The notes under the pieces: generated by a model
What the model saw: the letters and a program-made list of their open reading frames with translations, nothing else
Told to the model about the DNA's origin: nothing
Database searches by the model: none
Shown: in pieces, positions 17,520 to 26,202 of the stretch
Position numbering within the stretch: position 1 is the first letter of the stretch
Layout: each line of letters begins with the position of its first letter
Assembly (NCBI GenBank): GCA_945902075.1
Contig: CAMDMA010000011.1
Span: 1-64,000 of the forward strand
Source of the DNA: Candidatus Kuenenia stuttgartensis
GTDB lineage: Bacteria; Planctomycetota; Phycisphaerae; Phycisphaerales; SM1A02
Reading direction: 5' to 3'
DNA length: 64,000 nucleotides
Made by a program: the position numbers and the translations under genes

Positions 17520-18839
17520 ATGGCCCGCTTCCGATGCCCCGAAACCGTCAATGTCCTTCTCCTTGGAACCGGAGGGCGCGAACATGCGCTCGCTTGGAGG
17601 CTGAAGAAAAGCAAGCGCATCGGAACCCTGTGGGTTGAGGCGGATGCGAACGCCGGGCTCCAGGAAATTGCGCGCGTCTGCCCGGAGCCTGTTGGTGATG
17701 TCTTTCGCCTCGCACGCTGGTGCGAGCGCGAGGATATTGCGCTGGTCGTGATCGGCCCGGAGGGACTGCTGCATGCGGACATCGCGACGAAACTCTCTGA
17801 TCCGCCCAAGCGATTCGTCTTCGGCCCAAACCGTGCCGGCGCACAACTCGAGTGGGACAAGGCGTTCGCGAAACAGGTGATGCGCGCGGCCACCGTGCCG
17901 ACAGCGGATGCGCGCGTGTTTACCGATGCGGAACAGGCGCTCGCCTATGTCGCGACGCGCGTGGATGGCTGCGTCGTCAAAGCAACTGGCCTGTGCGCGG
18001 GGAAAGGCGTGGTCGTCTGCAAGACCATCGACGAAGCCACGCGCGCCGTTGAGGATTGCCTGGTTCGCAAGGTTTTCGGCGACGCCGGTCTCACCATTTT
18101 GATTGAAGACCTTCTCGAAGGACCTGAGGTAAGCGTGCTCGCGCTGTGCGACGGGCAGTCTTTTTGGGTGCTTGATGCCGCCCAAGACCACAAGCGGGTT
18201 GGAGATGGGGATACCGGACCGAATACCGGCGGCATGGGCGCGTTCAGTCCGACTTCCAAGGCGACACCCGAGTTACTCCGTGTCGTCGAGCGCGACGTAC
18301 TTGTCCCCACGGTCGACGCGCTCAAGCGGATGGATATCCCCTTCCGAGGTGTTCTTTATGCCGGAATGATGGTGACGCCAGCCGGGCCCAAAGTGCTCGA
18401 ATTCAACACCCGGTTCGGCGATCCTGAGACGCAGCCCATTATGGCTCGGCTCAAGGCCGATCTCGTCGAACTTTGCTGGGCAACAGCAACCGGCCAACTT
18501 GCCGAAGTCGAGGTATCGTTTGACCGTCGCGCAGCCTGTTGCGTCGTTGTGTGCTCAAAGGGATATCCCGGTTCCTATGCAAAGGGGCTTGAGATCACCG
18601 GCCTCGACGACGCGCGTTCGATCGAGCGTGCACCCGACGAAGAGGTCCTGATCTTTCACGCCGGAACAATGCGAAAGCATGGCAAACTTGTGACAAATGG
18701 TGGCAGAGTCATCGGTGTGACCGCACTCGCGGCAACCGTTCGGAGGGCAAGTGAACTCGCGACGGCCGCTGCGGCAAAAATCCGTTTCGAAGGCGCGTTT
18801 TTCCGCCGCGATATTGGGATCAGTGAGCACAGCAGCTGA
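17520..18839 (+). CDS. purD: Phosphoribosylamine--glycine ligase
   Basis: 439 residues from the ATG at 17520 (MARFRCPETVNVLLLG), where family similarity begins. The N-terminal VLLLGTGGREHALAWRL, the ATP-grasp segment GLCAGKGVVV, DHKRVGDGDTGPNTGGMGA and FNTRFGDPETQPIM are diagnostic of PurD (GAR synthetase), the second step of de novo purine synthesis. The usual ADGLAAGKG reads ATGLCAGKG here, a mild change next to the nucleotide-binding loop. No other pur gene is adjacent, so it stands alone. Confidence 0.96.
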   Translation: MARFRCPETVNVLLLGTGGREHALAWRLKKSKRIGTLWVEADANAGLQEIARVCPEPVGDVFRLARWCEREDIALVVIGPEGLLHADIATKLSDPPKRFVFGPNRAGAQLEWDKAFAKQVMRAATVPTADARVFTDAEQALAYVATRVDGCVVKATGLCAGKGVVVCKTIDEATRAVEDCLVRKVFGDAGLTILIEDLLEGPEVSVLALCDGQSFWVLDAAQDHKRVGDGDTGPNTGGMGAFSPTSKATPELLRVVERDVLVPTVDALKRMDIPFRGVLYAGMMVTPAGPKVLEFNTRFGDPETQPIMARLKADLVELCWATATGQLAEVEVSFDRRAACCVVVCSKGYPGSYAKGLEITGLDDARSIERAPDEEVLIFHAGTMRKHGKLVTNGGRVIGVTALAATVRRASELATAAAAKIRFEGAFFRRDIGISEHSS

Positions 18840-19073
18840 CCTTCGCGCGCGCCCTTCCGCAACCCGAATGTCCAAACCGAGATGCGTCAAGCGATCGCAA
18901 ACTTTGTTTCTTCGTGACATGCCAACCGATCCGCAAACTTCGTATATTGGTCAAGTCTGTCCCGACACTTCGGTCGCCAGATCCGTGTTGAACGTTGAGA
19001 TGCGTTTCGAGTGGTGACCCGCATGCGTGTCACCCTTCACCAGCTAGGTCTCTAGACAGGTTGTAATCCGATC
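18840..19073. promoter_or_regulatory. Leader region of the subtilase-like secreted protein
   Basis: It contains two copies of a GATC(C)GCAAACTT direct repeat at about 18893 and 18928. An inverted repeat GGTGAC/GTCACC spans 19013-19034 around GCATGC. TGTAAT lies six bases before the ATG. The hexamer lacks the usual A at position 2, so the promoter call is weak; the inverted repeat could be an operator or a hairpin. Confidence 0.35.
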
Positions 19074-22000
19074 ATGCCCCAAATCATGACACAGAATCCC
19101 ATCGCCGCTTCCGCCTCTGCTCCCGCGGCTCCCCGCTCTCAGTCGACCGTCGCGCAGAAGTGGCTGTTGAACTCAGTGCTTGCGACTGCGCTGTCCGTTG
19201 GCTTCTTTTCGGAGGCGCTTACCGCGTCTCCGTCCGAAGCTGCAGGGGCACCGATCGCTGATTCAAACACCAAGTCAGCCTCGCTCGCGCTGCGCGCGCG
19301 GCCGCTTGGAACAAAGCGCGATCCGGTTGAGGCGCTCGTGCCCCGCAATTTGCGCGGTACCGGTGTTGAGCCAAGCGCTCATGATTTCCCCGGCACCTTC
19401 GTCGTGAAGTTCCGCGATGAAGTCAAGGCACGCGTGATCACCAGCGATTTCTCCTTCGAAGGCGCTGAAATTACGAGCCTCTCAGGCCGCGACATCACGC
19501 TTGCCCAATCGCTCATTCGCTACTTCGGCGGTGAAACACGACAGTGGATCCGCAAATCGCAGAGTGAACTCGCGAACCTTGAAGTGCGCGCAAGCACCAT
19601 GAGTGGCCGCGCACAGCCTGACCTCGCGGGCATGATCCTTGTGTCGGGTGTTGCCACTGAGCAACTCTTCGAGGCCGCGCGTACTCTCAATGAACTCGAT
19701 GTAATTGAGTTTGTTTCGATCAGCCGGCACCATGCAAACCTTCAGTGCGATCCGGCGAACCCCGCCGACTGCAATGTGCCGTCGCCATCCTGCACGAATC
19801 CATTCCCGGGCACAGACGCAGAGAATCGCACCGACTGCAATCCCGATCCGGGCGGCGACAATCCGCTCTACGGCTGCAACAACCCTGACTGCTGTACACA
19901 GGTTGCTGCATTCGACCCACTCTGCAGCGACCCCGACGACGGCAATGGCTGGGACGTCTACTGCGCCGCGTATGCGAACATGCTCTGCGGTGGATCCGTG
20001 TATGCGCCAGCACCGGACACCGGCGACTTCGACCCGTGCTTCTTCGATCCCACTGCGCCTGACGACATCAACCCAATCTTCGAACCCGTGTTCTCACAGT
20101 TTCAAGCGGGTAGCTGCGTCACACCGCACAACGGCGCGGGTTGTAATCAGCCTGCCTGCTGTGCCGCGGTCTGCACCATCGACCCGACCTGCTGCTCGCT
20201 CAACGACGGCGCGTGGGACTCGAGCTGCGCCAATCTGGTTCTTTCGGGCCAGGTCTCGACCTGCGTGATCCCGACCCCGACGTCGGACGACTCGCCGGAT
20301 CTCACAGTCCAGCAGACCCCCACAGGCCTTCAGGGCTACCAGTACTACACGCAAGGTGGACCGCGCTCGGCAGAACTCGTCGACTACGCGAATCTCGGAG
20401 AGACTTGGCTTGGTGCGCTCGGAACGGGCGCCCTTGGCTTCTCCGGTCACGGCCTTGCGCTTGAGGAGATGGACGAGTTCCAAAACCTCATCTGGCAGTT
20501 CTATCAGGGCGGTGTTGCTGGAACCAATCCCTACTTGCGGGGCGCCGGTGTTCGCATCGGTATTCTCGAATCCTCGGGCTACACCCTGCACGAGGACTTC
20601 ATCCTCGCAGGTCCGGCAAAGAATCCGACTCGACCGTGGGATGGCCCGCTGCTCGGGCAGTCCAAGATCATTGCTGAGGCTGGGCAGTCTCCGCTCTTTA
20701 TCGAGGCAGGCAACATCAGCGCAAACCACGGTACAAACGTGATGGGCGTGCTGCTCGCGGCTGACAACGGCTTCGGCGTGACCGGCGTCGCGAGCGGCGC
20801 GCAGGGTTACTTCTATCCAATCGTTTCTGCTGAGAACGGCTTCCGCGCTCAGGATGCGCTGGTGTCGTGCCTGAGCGAGTTCGAAGGAGGAGATGTCATC
20901 AACTTCTCCTGGGGTTTTGTTGGTGGTACGACCTACTTCCCGACATCAACCGCCGGTATTCCCGTGAATCCGGTCACCTCGGATATCGCCTACTCCGTGC
21001 TTCTGACCCTTGGCTCAGACCTCGGCGTGACCTCGGTTGTTGCAGCAGGATCCGGAGCCCGCGCAATCGAGGGTTCAACCGAAGTCGACCAGGGAGCGAT
21101 CATCTGTACGGCGATCTACCCTGGCAATCTTCTCGAAGGTTCTGCGCAGCTTCCCGGCTACCGAACATGTGAGGTTGCCTTCGACCAAGAGAATCTCAAC
21201 CTGATCCGCTACCCCGGAAGCAATTTCCAGGGTGAGGACACTGAGAATGCGGATCAGGTACCCACGGCCTCGGGTTGGGGCTACGCGGTCGCGACGACAG
21301 GCGCGTCGACCAACTACGACAACACCACTGTGCCGAACCCCGAGTCCTTCTTGTTCCAAGGACTCAATGATCAGCCGCCGACGGATGTGGCGGCTGGCCT
21401 CCAGGTCGACCGTCTCCGCACCTACACCCAGAATTTTGGCGGCACCTCCGCAGCCACTGCAATGATCACCGGCGTCGTCGCTCGCATGCAGGCAGCAGCG
21501 AAGCAGTTCTACGGGACGCCGATTTCTGCCGGCTCGATCCGACGGATCATGATCGACACTCCGAGTTCCTTCGGGCAGTGCCCATGCTCGCTCGCAGCAT
21601 GGCGCGACGCCCCGTGGGGTGAAGGCCCGCCGTTCGAAGCTGACAGTTGCGCCCCCCCCGAATGCACCGGTGCAGACGAGTGCATTCCGATCGGTTGCGC
21701 ATGTGAGCGGCGTTCCGTGGCTCGTTTCCCAAACCTCCAGCAGCTCCCCGCCACGCTTCTTGGCGCCGACCTCTTCGACGGCAACCAAGCCAATGTCGAA
21801 GTCATCACCGGTGGACAACTCATCGGATACTCCTGGAGTTCTTTCCAGATCCGCGTCGAGGACAACAACTTCCTGCGTATCGCGCCGGAGCGCGTAACAG
21901 CCGGAACAACTCGCCAAGGATTGACCTACCTCGCAACTGGTCCGTCCACAGATGTTCGCGTGAAGTTGAAGGCACCCTTCTCAGATCCCCAGGCTGAGAT

Positions 22001-22301
22001 CAACTCGCTTGGACTTCGACTTGTTTCGCGAGCCACGAAGAACTTTGTGCTCGCTGGTGCATTCGTCTACAACTTTGGCACGGGACGATACGAGTTCTTC
22101 GGTTCTGATTTCTTGACCACCATCTCGAACACGCTTCAGTTCCAGCTTCCTGATACCGGTTCGTATGGTCAGTACCTCGACCCGGCGACCGGTGAAATCG
22201 TGATGCGCGTCTGGACTTGTGCCCTCGGAGCGACGGGTCGCCATCAGGTTGCCCACGATCTGATTGAGATCGTCATCAACAACCCGTTTATTCCGCTTTG
22301 A
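19074..22301 (+). CDS. Large secreted subtilase-like (S8) protein with altered catalytic residues and Cys-rich modules
   Basis: 1075 residues. An N-terminal signal region (WLLNSVLATALSVGFFSEALT) is followed by a propeptide-like domain. Two Cys-rich modules follow (about 268-305 and 348-397), then a subtilase-like domain (about 490-800) and a C-terminal beta-rich region of about 270 residues. His552 in NHGTNVMGV and Ser792 in GGTSAATAM match the catalytic His and Ser. The catalytic-Asp position in VRIGILESSGYTLHEDF is Glu499. The oxyanion Asn expected in VVAAGN is Ser in VVAAGSGARA. It is therefore either a degenerate binding protein or a protease with shifted residues. It ends before a strong terminator. 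The secretion and fold calls are firm; peptidase activity is uncertain. Confidence 0.8.
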   Translation: MPQIMTQNPIAASASAPAAPRSQSTVAQKWLLNSVLATALSVGFFSEALTASPSEAAGAPIADSNTKSASLALRARPLGTKRDPVEALVPRNLRGTGVEPSAHDFPGTFVVKFRDEVKARVITSDFSFEGAEITSLSGRDITLAQSLIRYFGGETRQWIRKSQSELANLEVRASTMSGRAQPDLAGMILVSGVATEQLFEAARTLNELDVIEFVSISRHHANLQCDPANPADCNVPSPSCTNPFPGTDAENRTDCNPDPGGDNPLYGCNNPDCCTQVAAFDPLCSDPDDGNGWDVYCAAYANMLCGGSVYAPAPDTGDFDPCFFDPTAPDDINPIFEPVFSQFQAGSCVTPHNGAGCNQPACCAAVCTIDPTCCSLNDGAWDSSCANLVLSGQVSTCVIPTPTSDDSPDLTVQQTPTGLQGYQYYTQGGPRSAELVDYANLGETWLGALGTGALGFSGHGLALEEMDEFQNLIWQFYQGGVAGTNPYLRGAGVRIGILESSGYTLHEDFILAGPAKNPTRPWDGPLLGQSKIIAEAGQSPLFIEAGNISANHGTNVMGVLLAADNGFGVTGVASGAQGYFYPIVSAENGFRAQDALVSCLSEFEGGDVINFSWGFVGGTTYFPTSTAGIPVNPVTSDIAYSVLLTLGSDLGVTSVVAAGSGARAIEGSTEVDQGAIICTAIYPGNLLEGSAQLPGYRTCEVAFDQENLNLIRYPGSNFQGEDTENADQVPTASGWGYAVATTGASTNYDNTTVPNPESFLFQGLNDQPPTDVAAGLQVDRLRTYTQNFGGTSAATAMITGVVARMQAAAKQFYGTPISAGSIRRIMIDTPSSFGQCPCSLAAWRDAPWGEGPPFEADSCAPPECTGADECIPIGCACERRSVARFPNLQQLPATLLGADLFDGNQANVEVITGGQLIGYSWSSFQIRVEDNNFLRIAPERVTAGTTRQGLTYLATGPSTDVRVKLKAPFSDPQAEINSLGLRLVSRATKNFVLAGAFVYNFGTGRYEFFGSDFLTTISNTLQFQLPDTGSYGQYLDPATGEIVMRVWTCALGATGRHQVAHDLIEIVINNPFIPL
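19875..19988 (+). repeat. Cys-rich module, copy 1 (degenerate)
   Basis: Encodes a segment of the form CNNPDCC..VAAFDPLC......WD.YC....ANMLC. It shares the CC, DP.C, WD..C and terminal C positions with the three better-conserved copies in this window, but lacks the second Cys of the VC pair. Confidence 0.6.
20115..20264 (+). repeat. Cys-rich module, copy 2
   Basis: Encodes C..H...GCNQPACCAAVCTIDPTCC....WDSSC........C. The core ACCAAVCTIDPTCC is nearly identical to VCCNAVCVIDPTCC in the protein at 38771, although the two proteins are otherwise unrelated. Confidence 0.7.
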
Positions 22302-22308
22302 TCTTCTT

Positions 22309-22347
22309 GCAGGCCGTTCGTGAAATCCGCGAACGGCCTGCTTGTTT
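22309..22347 (+). terminator. Strong intrinsic terminator after the subtilase-like gene
   Basis: GCAGGCCGTTCG and CGAACGGCCTGC form a perfect 12-base stem with a nine-base loop, followed by TTGTTT, eight bases after the stop codon. Confidence 0.9.
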
Positions 22348-22559
22348 GAATCGTTTCGCTCTCCACCGTGGTGGGGAGAACACGATGTCTGCGAGCACCC
22401 CAAGTATTACGCCGCACCTCGCTCCCAGATGTTGACGTCCGTAATCGAGTTGTATTCGGGCGGCCCCGAAGCGCACTCTGTTCAGAATCTCGATTGTCGC
22501 GTTTGGGCCATCCAGACCTTGCCAACTGTTTGATTCAAACTCCAAGCGCTGAAGACTTC
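22348..22559. other. Intergenic region before the heptamer repeats
   Basis: Part of a 375-base stretch without a gene between the two large secreted-protein genes. An open frame crosses it in phase with the metalloprotease, but codon use is irregular, and the signal peptide and ribosome-binding site place the real start at 22677. A promoter for the metalloprotease is expected here, but no convincing -35/-10 pair was found. Confidence 0.4.
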
Positions 22560-22643
22560 TCAAGAATCAAGAATCAAGAATCAAGAGTCAAGCCTCACGC
22601 CTCAAGCCTCAGAATTTACGCCTCAAAACTCACGCCTCAAGCC
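22560..22643. repeat. Array of twelve 7-bp direct repeats (TCAAGNN)
   Basis: Twelve contiguous heptamers without interruption: three TCAAGAA, one TCAAGAG, then TCAAGCC/TCACGCC units and degenerate ones such as TCAGAAT, TTACGCC and TCAAAAC. The array ends 33 bases before the metalloprotease ATG, so it lies in the likely 5' leader. It resembles short tandemly repeated repetitive sequence; replication slippage would change its length in 7-base steps. Confidence 0.9.
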
Positions 22644-22676
22644 TTCGTGCTTGAGTGCCGGTTCCAGGAGCACTCC

Positions 22677-25454
22677 ATGCAGTTTCCGTCCATTGCCCTT
22701 GTTCTTGCCCTGCCGATCTCGGTTGTAGTCGCTGCACCGGTCGCGGCGCAGTCCCCATCGCTTGGCGAGCGATCCGTGTTTTTGTCGCCTTTCCTTCCAG
22801 CATCGACCCCGACGATTCGGTTACCAAGAGGGGCGCGAGAACTCGAGTTCCTACCCGAGCTCGTCGACATGATCCCGATTGGCGGCGTCTTTGACATCGT
22901 TCAATTCCCGATGCCAGACGGCACACTCCGCGACATCTGGATGACGGAGTTCAACGTCGTCGACGATGACGCGACCATTGCGGTCATGCAGGCCGGAGCC
23001 GAAGGAACTGCCGCCGCCAACTACGGTCTGATGCCCCAGGTGCGCACCTTCCGAGGACGCGTCACTGGCGTGGACAATAGCCTCGTCTATCTCGCGTTCT
23101 CACCCGACGCCATCTCCGGAATGATCCGGGTTGACGGCACGATGTACAGCATCTCGAACGGCCCGCGCGGCGACATGCCCGTGGTGATCAGCGACATCTC
23201 AAACCTGCCCGAAGGCGCCATCAACTGGGCGGAGTACACCTGCCAAGTGCGCGGCGACCTGCATGGAGAGGGAGTTGCGCCCGGCGAAGGTGGCATCGCC
23301 GCTCTTGGAACGTGTAAGAAGATCGAACTCGCCTTCGAGACCGACAACGAGTTCCGCGGGCTGTTCTCGACGAACCAGGCCGCGATCGACTACGCCACGC
23401 AAATTGCGGGCGGAATGAACGTGATCTATTACGAGGAAGAGAACCTCTACCCGGTTGTCAGCTTCCTCCGCATCTGGTCGCCGGGGGTGACCGATCCCTG
23501 GACCGCGGGAAGCTCTGGTGCCCAGTTGGATCAGTTCGTCGGAGCATGGGCAGGCGGACAGGGTCCCGCGGGATCGAACCCGCGCGACCTTGCCCACCTC
23601 GTTTCAGCCCGTGACCTTGGAGGCGGCGTTGCCTACCTCAACGCCGTGTGCAACCCAAATATTGGTTTCGCGGTGTCGGGCAACATCTCTGGCTTCTTCC
23701 CGTTCCCGCTTGAAAGCAACAGCGCGCAGAACTGGGACATCATGGTCACCACCCACGAGATGGGCCACAACTGCGGCTGCAACCACACACATGACCTCGG
23801 CGTCGACAACTGCGTCGGTGGTGCGTGCATTAGTAACGGCACGATCATGAGCTACTGCCACCTCTGCCCAGGTGGCCTTGCGAACATTGTGCTCAACTTC
23901 GCGTCGGCGAATAAGGCGCAAATGGATGCCCACCTCGGGGGCGTTGCATGCCTTTCGACCCCCTGCCCGATTTATGACCCCTCCGCTTTCCGAGCATCGG
24001 ACGGCAGTTTCATCGATGCCGTCGTCCTGACTTGGAACGGACCAGCCATTGCTGCCGCGCGATTTGAGATTGAACGCCGAGTTGTGGGAACTGTTCCCTA
24101 CAGCTCGCTCAATGCGAATGTCGATCCGTCACTTCTCTCCTATAACGACACCTCGGCCGCAACAGGCGTGAGCTACGACTACCGCATTCGATCGATCCGC
24201 GTGGACGACGGAAATCCTTCTGACTGGATCGGTCCGGACTCTGGCTTCCGCGGTGCCGTTGGGCCGACCAACCTCTCTGCATCGGATGGCGAATTCTCCG
24301 ATCGTGTCGCGCTCGTTTGGGAGGCCCCCATCGGCTACACCCCAATCAAGTATCGCGTCTACCGAACCACGCTCGGTGGTGGTGCGCTTCAGATTGACGA
24401 GACCACCAACACCACCTACCTCGACTCTGGGACCTACACCACGCCAGATCCGGCGTATCCCGACACTGACGGCGACGGTACACCCGGGCCCGTGGAGCCG
24501 ACCAATCCCGGCGCTGTCTATCAGTACGAGGTTCGTGCACTTGCGACCGCAACCATTCTGAGTGCACCATCAACCGACACAGGCTTCCGCTCGATTCCTG
24601 GGCCGTCGAACCTCTCTGCAACCGGCTCCATCAACGGAACCCTTGCGCCAATGACCGATCGTGTGCGACTCTCTTGGAGCGTGCCGGGCGGGATGAACCG
24701 AATCTACGTCTACCGCTCATCGTCAGGTGGCGCCTACGTGCAGGTGGCCTCCCTATCCGGCGGTTTCTCGGCCTGGTCCGATTTGAATGTGGCATCCAAC
24801 GTCTCCTACAACTACAAGGTCCGCGGCTTCTCAAACCTTCAGGGAATGACAGCGCCTAGCGAGCCAGATCTTGGCTTCAAGCTCGAGGCTCCGCGGGTGG
24901 CGTCCGCCTCGGACGGTGCTGGTGCGAATGTCGTCGTTGTCTGGTCTGCTCCGGCAACCTGGACACCCTCCGCCTACTCGATCTGGCGCAAGCCGTCAGG
25001 GCGCGACCCGTGGCCAGCGTCGCCGCTCGCCGCGAATGTTGCGGCGGGAGGCTTCAACACCTACGTTGACACGACTGCCACTCCAGGTGTGGTGTATGTG
25101 TATGCGGTCACCGCGAAGTCCGCACAGTTCAACACCTTTAGCACGCGTGGGTCAACCAATACCGGCTACGCAACAGTACTGCCGCCAATCAACGTCGCGG
25201 CGTCAGACGGAACCTTCCCTGGCTTTGTCGAGTTGACTTGGACCCCGGTGGGTGCCTCGTCTGGAGTGTTCTTTGACGTGTATCGCCGTCGGGCGAACAC
25301 CAACGAAACTTACGTTCTGTTGACGTCGGCACTTCAGGCATCCACGCTCGACCAAACTGCAGTGTCGGGCGTTGTGTACCAGTACTACGTCCGCACGCGC
25401 ACAACGAACGGCGCAACTTCGCTTCCAAGTGCGACCGACACTGGCTTCCGCTGA
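22677..25454 (+). CDS. Secreted metzincin (reprolysin-like M12) metalloprotease with five Fn3-like repeats
   Basis: 925 residues from the ATG at 22677, chosen for AGGAG six bases upstream and an immediate signal peptide (FPSIALVLALPISVVVAAPVAAQ). The zinc site HEMGHNCGCNH (His360, Glu361, His364, His370) followed by HD and a Met-turn (TIMSYC, Met391) define a metzincin of the adamalysin type. The preceding 300 residues look like a propeptide plus the N-terminal protease lobe. After about residue 435 come five beta-sandwich repeats of 95-110 residues, each with an ASDG-like start, a V.L.W strand, an R-rich strand and a TDTGFR-like end. It is probably an exported, cell-surface or released protease. 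A terminator follows the gene. Confidence 0.9.
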   Translation: MQFPSIALVLALPISVVVAAPVAAQSPSLGERSVFLSPFLPASTPTIRLPRGARELEFLPELVDMIPIGGVFDIVQFPMPDGTLRDIWMTEFNVVDDDATIAVMQAGAEGTAAANYGLMPQVRTFRGRVTGVDNSLVYLAFSPDAISGMIRVDGTMYSISNGPRGDMPVVISDISNLPEGAINWAEYTCQVRGDLHGEGVAPGEGGIAALGTCKKIELAFETDNEFRGLFSTNQAAIDYATQIAGGMNVIYYEEENLYPVVSFLRIWSPGVTDPWTAGSSGAQLDQFVGAWAGGQGPAGSNPRDLAHLVSARDLGGGVAYLNAVCNPNIGFAVSGNISGFFPFPLESNSAQNWDIMVTTHEMGHNCGCNHTHDLGVDNCVGGACISNGTIMSYCHLCPGGLANIVLNFASANKAQMDAHLGGVACLSTPCPIYDPSAFRASDGSFIDAVVLTWNGPAIAAARFEIERRVVGTVPYSSLNANVDPSLLSYNDTSAATGVSYDYRIRSIRVDDGNPSDWIGPDSGFRGAVGPTNLSASDGEFSDRVALVWEAPIGYTPIKYRVYRTTLGGGALQIDETTNTTYLDSGTYTTPDPAYPDTDGDGTPGPVEPTNPGAVYQYEVRALATATILSAPSTDTGFRSIPGPSNLSATGSINGTLAPMTDRVRLSWSVPGGMNRIYVYRSSSGGAYVQVASLSGGFSAWSDLNVASNVSYNYKVRGFSNLQGMTAPSEPDLGFKLEAPRVASASDGAGANVVVVWSAPATWTPSAYSIWRKPSGRDPWPASPLAANVAAGGFNTYVDTTATPGVVYVYAVTAKSAQFNTFSTRGSTNTGYATVLPPINVAASDGTFPGFVELTWTPVGASSGVFFDVYRRRANTNETYVLLTSALQASTLDQTAVSGVVYQYYVRTRTTNGATSLPSATDTGFR

Positions 25455-25483
25455 GTTGCCTAAGTCATCCGAAACGATCTCCC

Positions 25484-25515
25484 AAGAGCCCCGGCCATCG
25501 GCCGGGGCTCTTTGC
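25484..25515 (+). terminator. Strong intrinsic terminator after the metalloprotease gene
   Basis: AAGAGCCCCGGCC and GGCCGGGGCTCTT form a 13-base stem around an ATC loop, with the 3' stem running into TTT. Confidence 0.9.
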
Positions 25516-25551
25516 CTAGACCGGTTCAGGCTTGGATGAATTTGAGCAACT

Positions 25552-25577
25552 GAACTTTCAGCGGTTTCTGAAAGTTC
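25552..25577. promoter_or_regulatory. Inverted-repeat operator upstream of the GbsR-type regulator
   Basis: GAACTTTCAG and CTGAAAGTTC are a perfect ten-base inverted repeat separated by CGGTTT. It ends two bases before the predicted -35 box of the regulator's own promoter and has no T-run, so an autoregulatory operator fits better than a terminator. Confidence 0.65.
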
Positions 25578-25579
25578 GA

Positions 25580-25608
25580 TTGCCTTTGTAGTCTTGTGAA
25601 AGTATTCT
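25580..25608 (+). promoter_or_regulatory. Sigma-70-type promoter of the GbsR-type gene, leaderless
   Basis: TTGCCT, a 17-base spacer and TATTCT (25603-25608) form a good -35/-10 pair. Six bases (TCGCGC) separate the -10 from the ATG at 25615, so transcription should start at or next to the start codon. No Shine-Dalgarno sequence is present. Confidence 0.7.
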
Positions 25609-25614
25609 TCGCGC

Positions 25615-26202
25615 ATGCCCGGTGCTCTGAAGGCAAGTAAACCAATCGCGCCCGCTGCGCTGACCGCGCCCGACGAGGTCCGTCTCGCTCAAGATCGCTT
25701 TATCGCCTTCTGGGGTGAGATGGGTACGCGTTGGGGCGTGCAACGCAACATGGCCGAGGTACACGCTCTTCTCTTCATCGCCGGCGAGCCGCTTGCTGCG
25801 GAAGACATCATGGAGCGTCTCTCCATTTCTCGGGGAAGCGTCTCCACCACTCTCAAGCAGCTCGTCGAGTGGGGATTGGTTCAGCGTGTGAAGTCAAGGA
25901 TCAAGACGGATCGCCGTGAGTATCACCAAGCTGAGCAGGATGTCTGGAAACTTTTCTACACGATTCTCCGCGCTCGCAAGCGCCGCGAGTTTGATCCTCT
26001 CCTTGAGCAACTCGGCGGATGTCGCGCGACTACGAAGAGCAGCCGCCGAAGCGACCGAGAAAAACAACACGATCAGAAGATTGACGATCTGCTCGCGCTG
26101 TGCGTGTTCTTTGATGGACTCGCCAACACGATTTCAAAGTCAGGCAAAAGCATCGAGCGTGCGAGCAAGATCCTTGCCCGCTTGATTGGGGCACCACGAT
26201 GA
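25615..26202 (+). CDS. GbsR/MarR family transcriptional regulator
   Basis: 195 residues. The N-terminal part RFIAFWGEMGTRWGVQRNMAEVHALLFI is typical of the GbsR group. A winged helix-turn-helix follows (EDIMERLSISRGSVSTTLKQLVEWGLVQRV), then a basic wing (RIKTDRREYH) and a C-terminal helical dimerisation region with a long basic linker. GbsR relatives repress osmoprotectant uptake or synthesis genes, but no such genes are adjacent here. A perfect inverted repeat sits beside its promoter, suggesting autoregulation. Its stop overlaps the start of the next gene by four bases. Confidence 0.87.
   Translation: MPGALKASKPIAPAALTAPDEVRLAQDRFIAFWGEMGTRWGVQRNMAEVHALLFIAGEPLAAEDIMERLSISRGSVSTTLKQLVEWGLVQRVKSRIKTDRREYHQAEQDVWKLFYTILRARKRREFDPLLEQLGGCRATTKSSRRSDREKQHDQKIDDLLALCVFFDGLANTISKSGKSIERASKILARLIGAPR

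Noticed and set aside
22560-22643. CRISPR array interpretation of the direct repeats
   Set aside because: The units are seven bases long with no spacers, and no cas gene is present.
23568-23590. GCGGGATCGAACCCGCG resembling a tRNA T-arm
   Set aside because: It lies inside the metalloprotease coding sequence in a conserved region, and no other tRNA arm is present.
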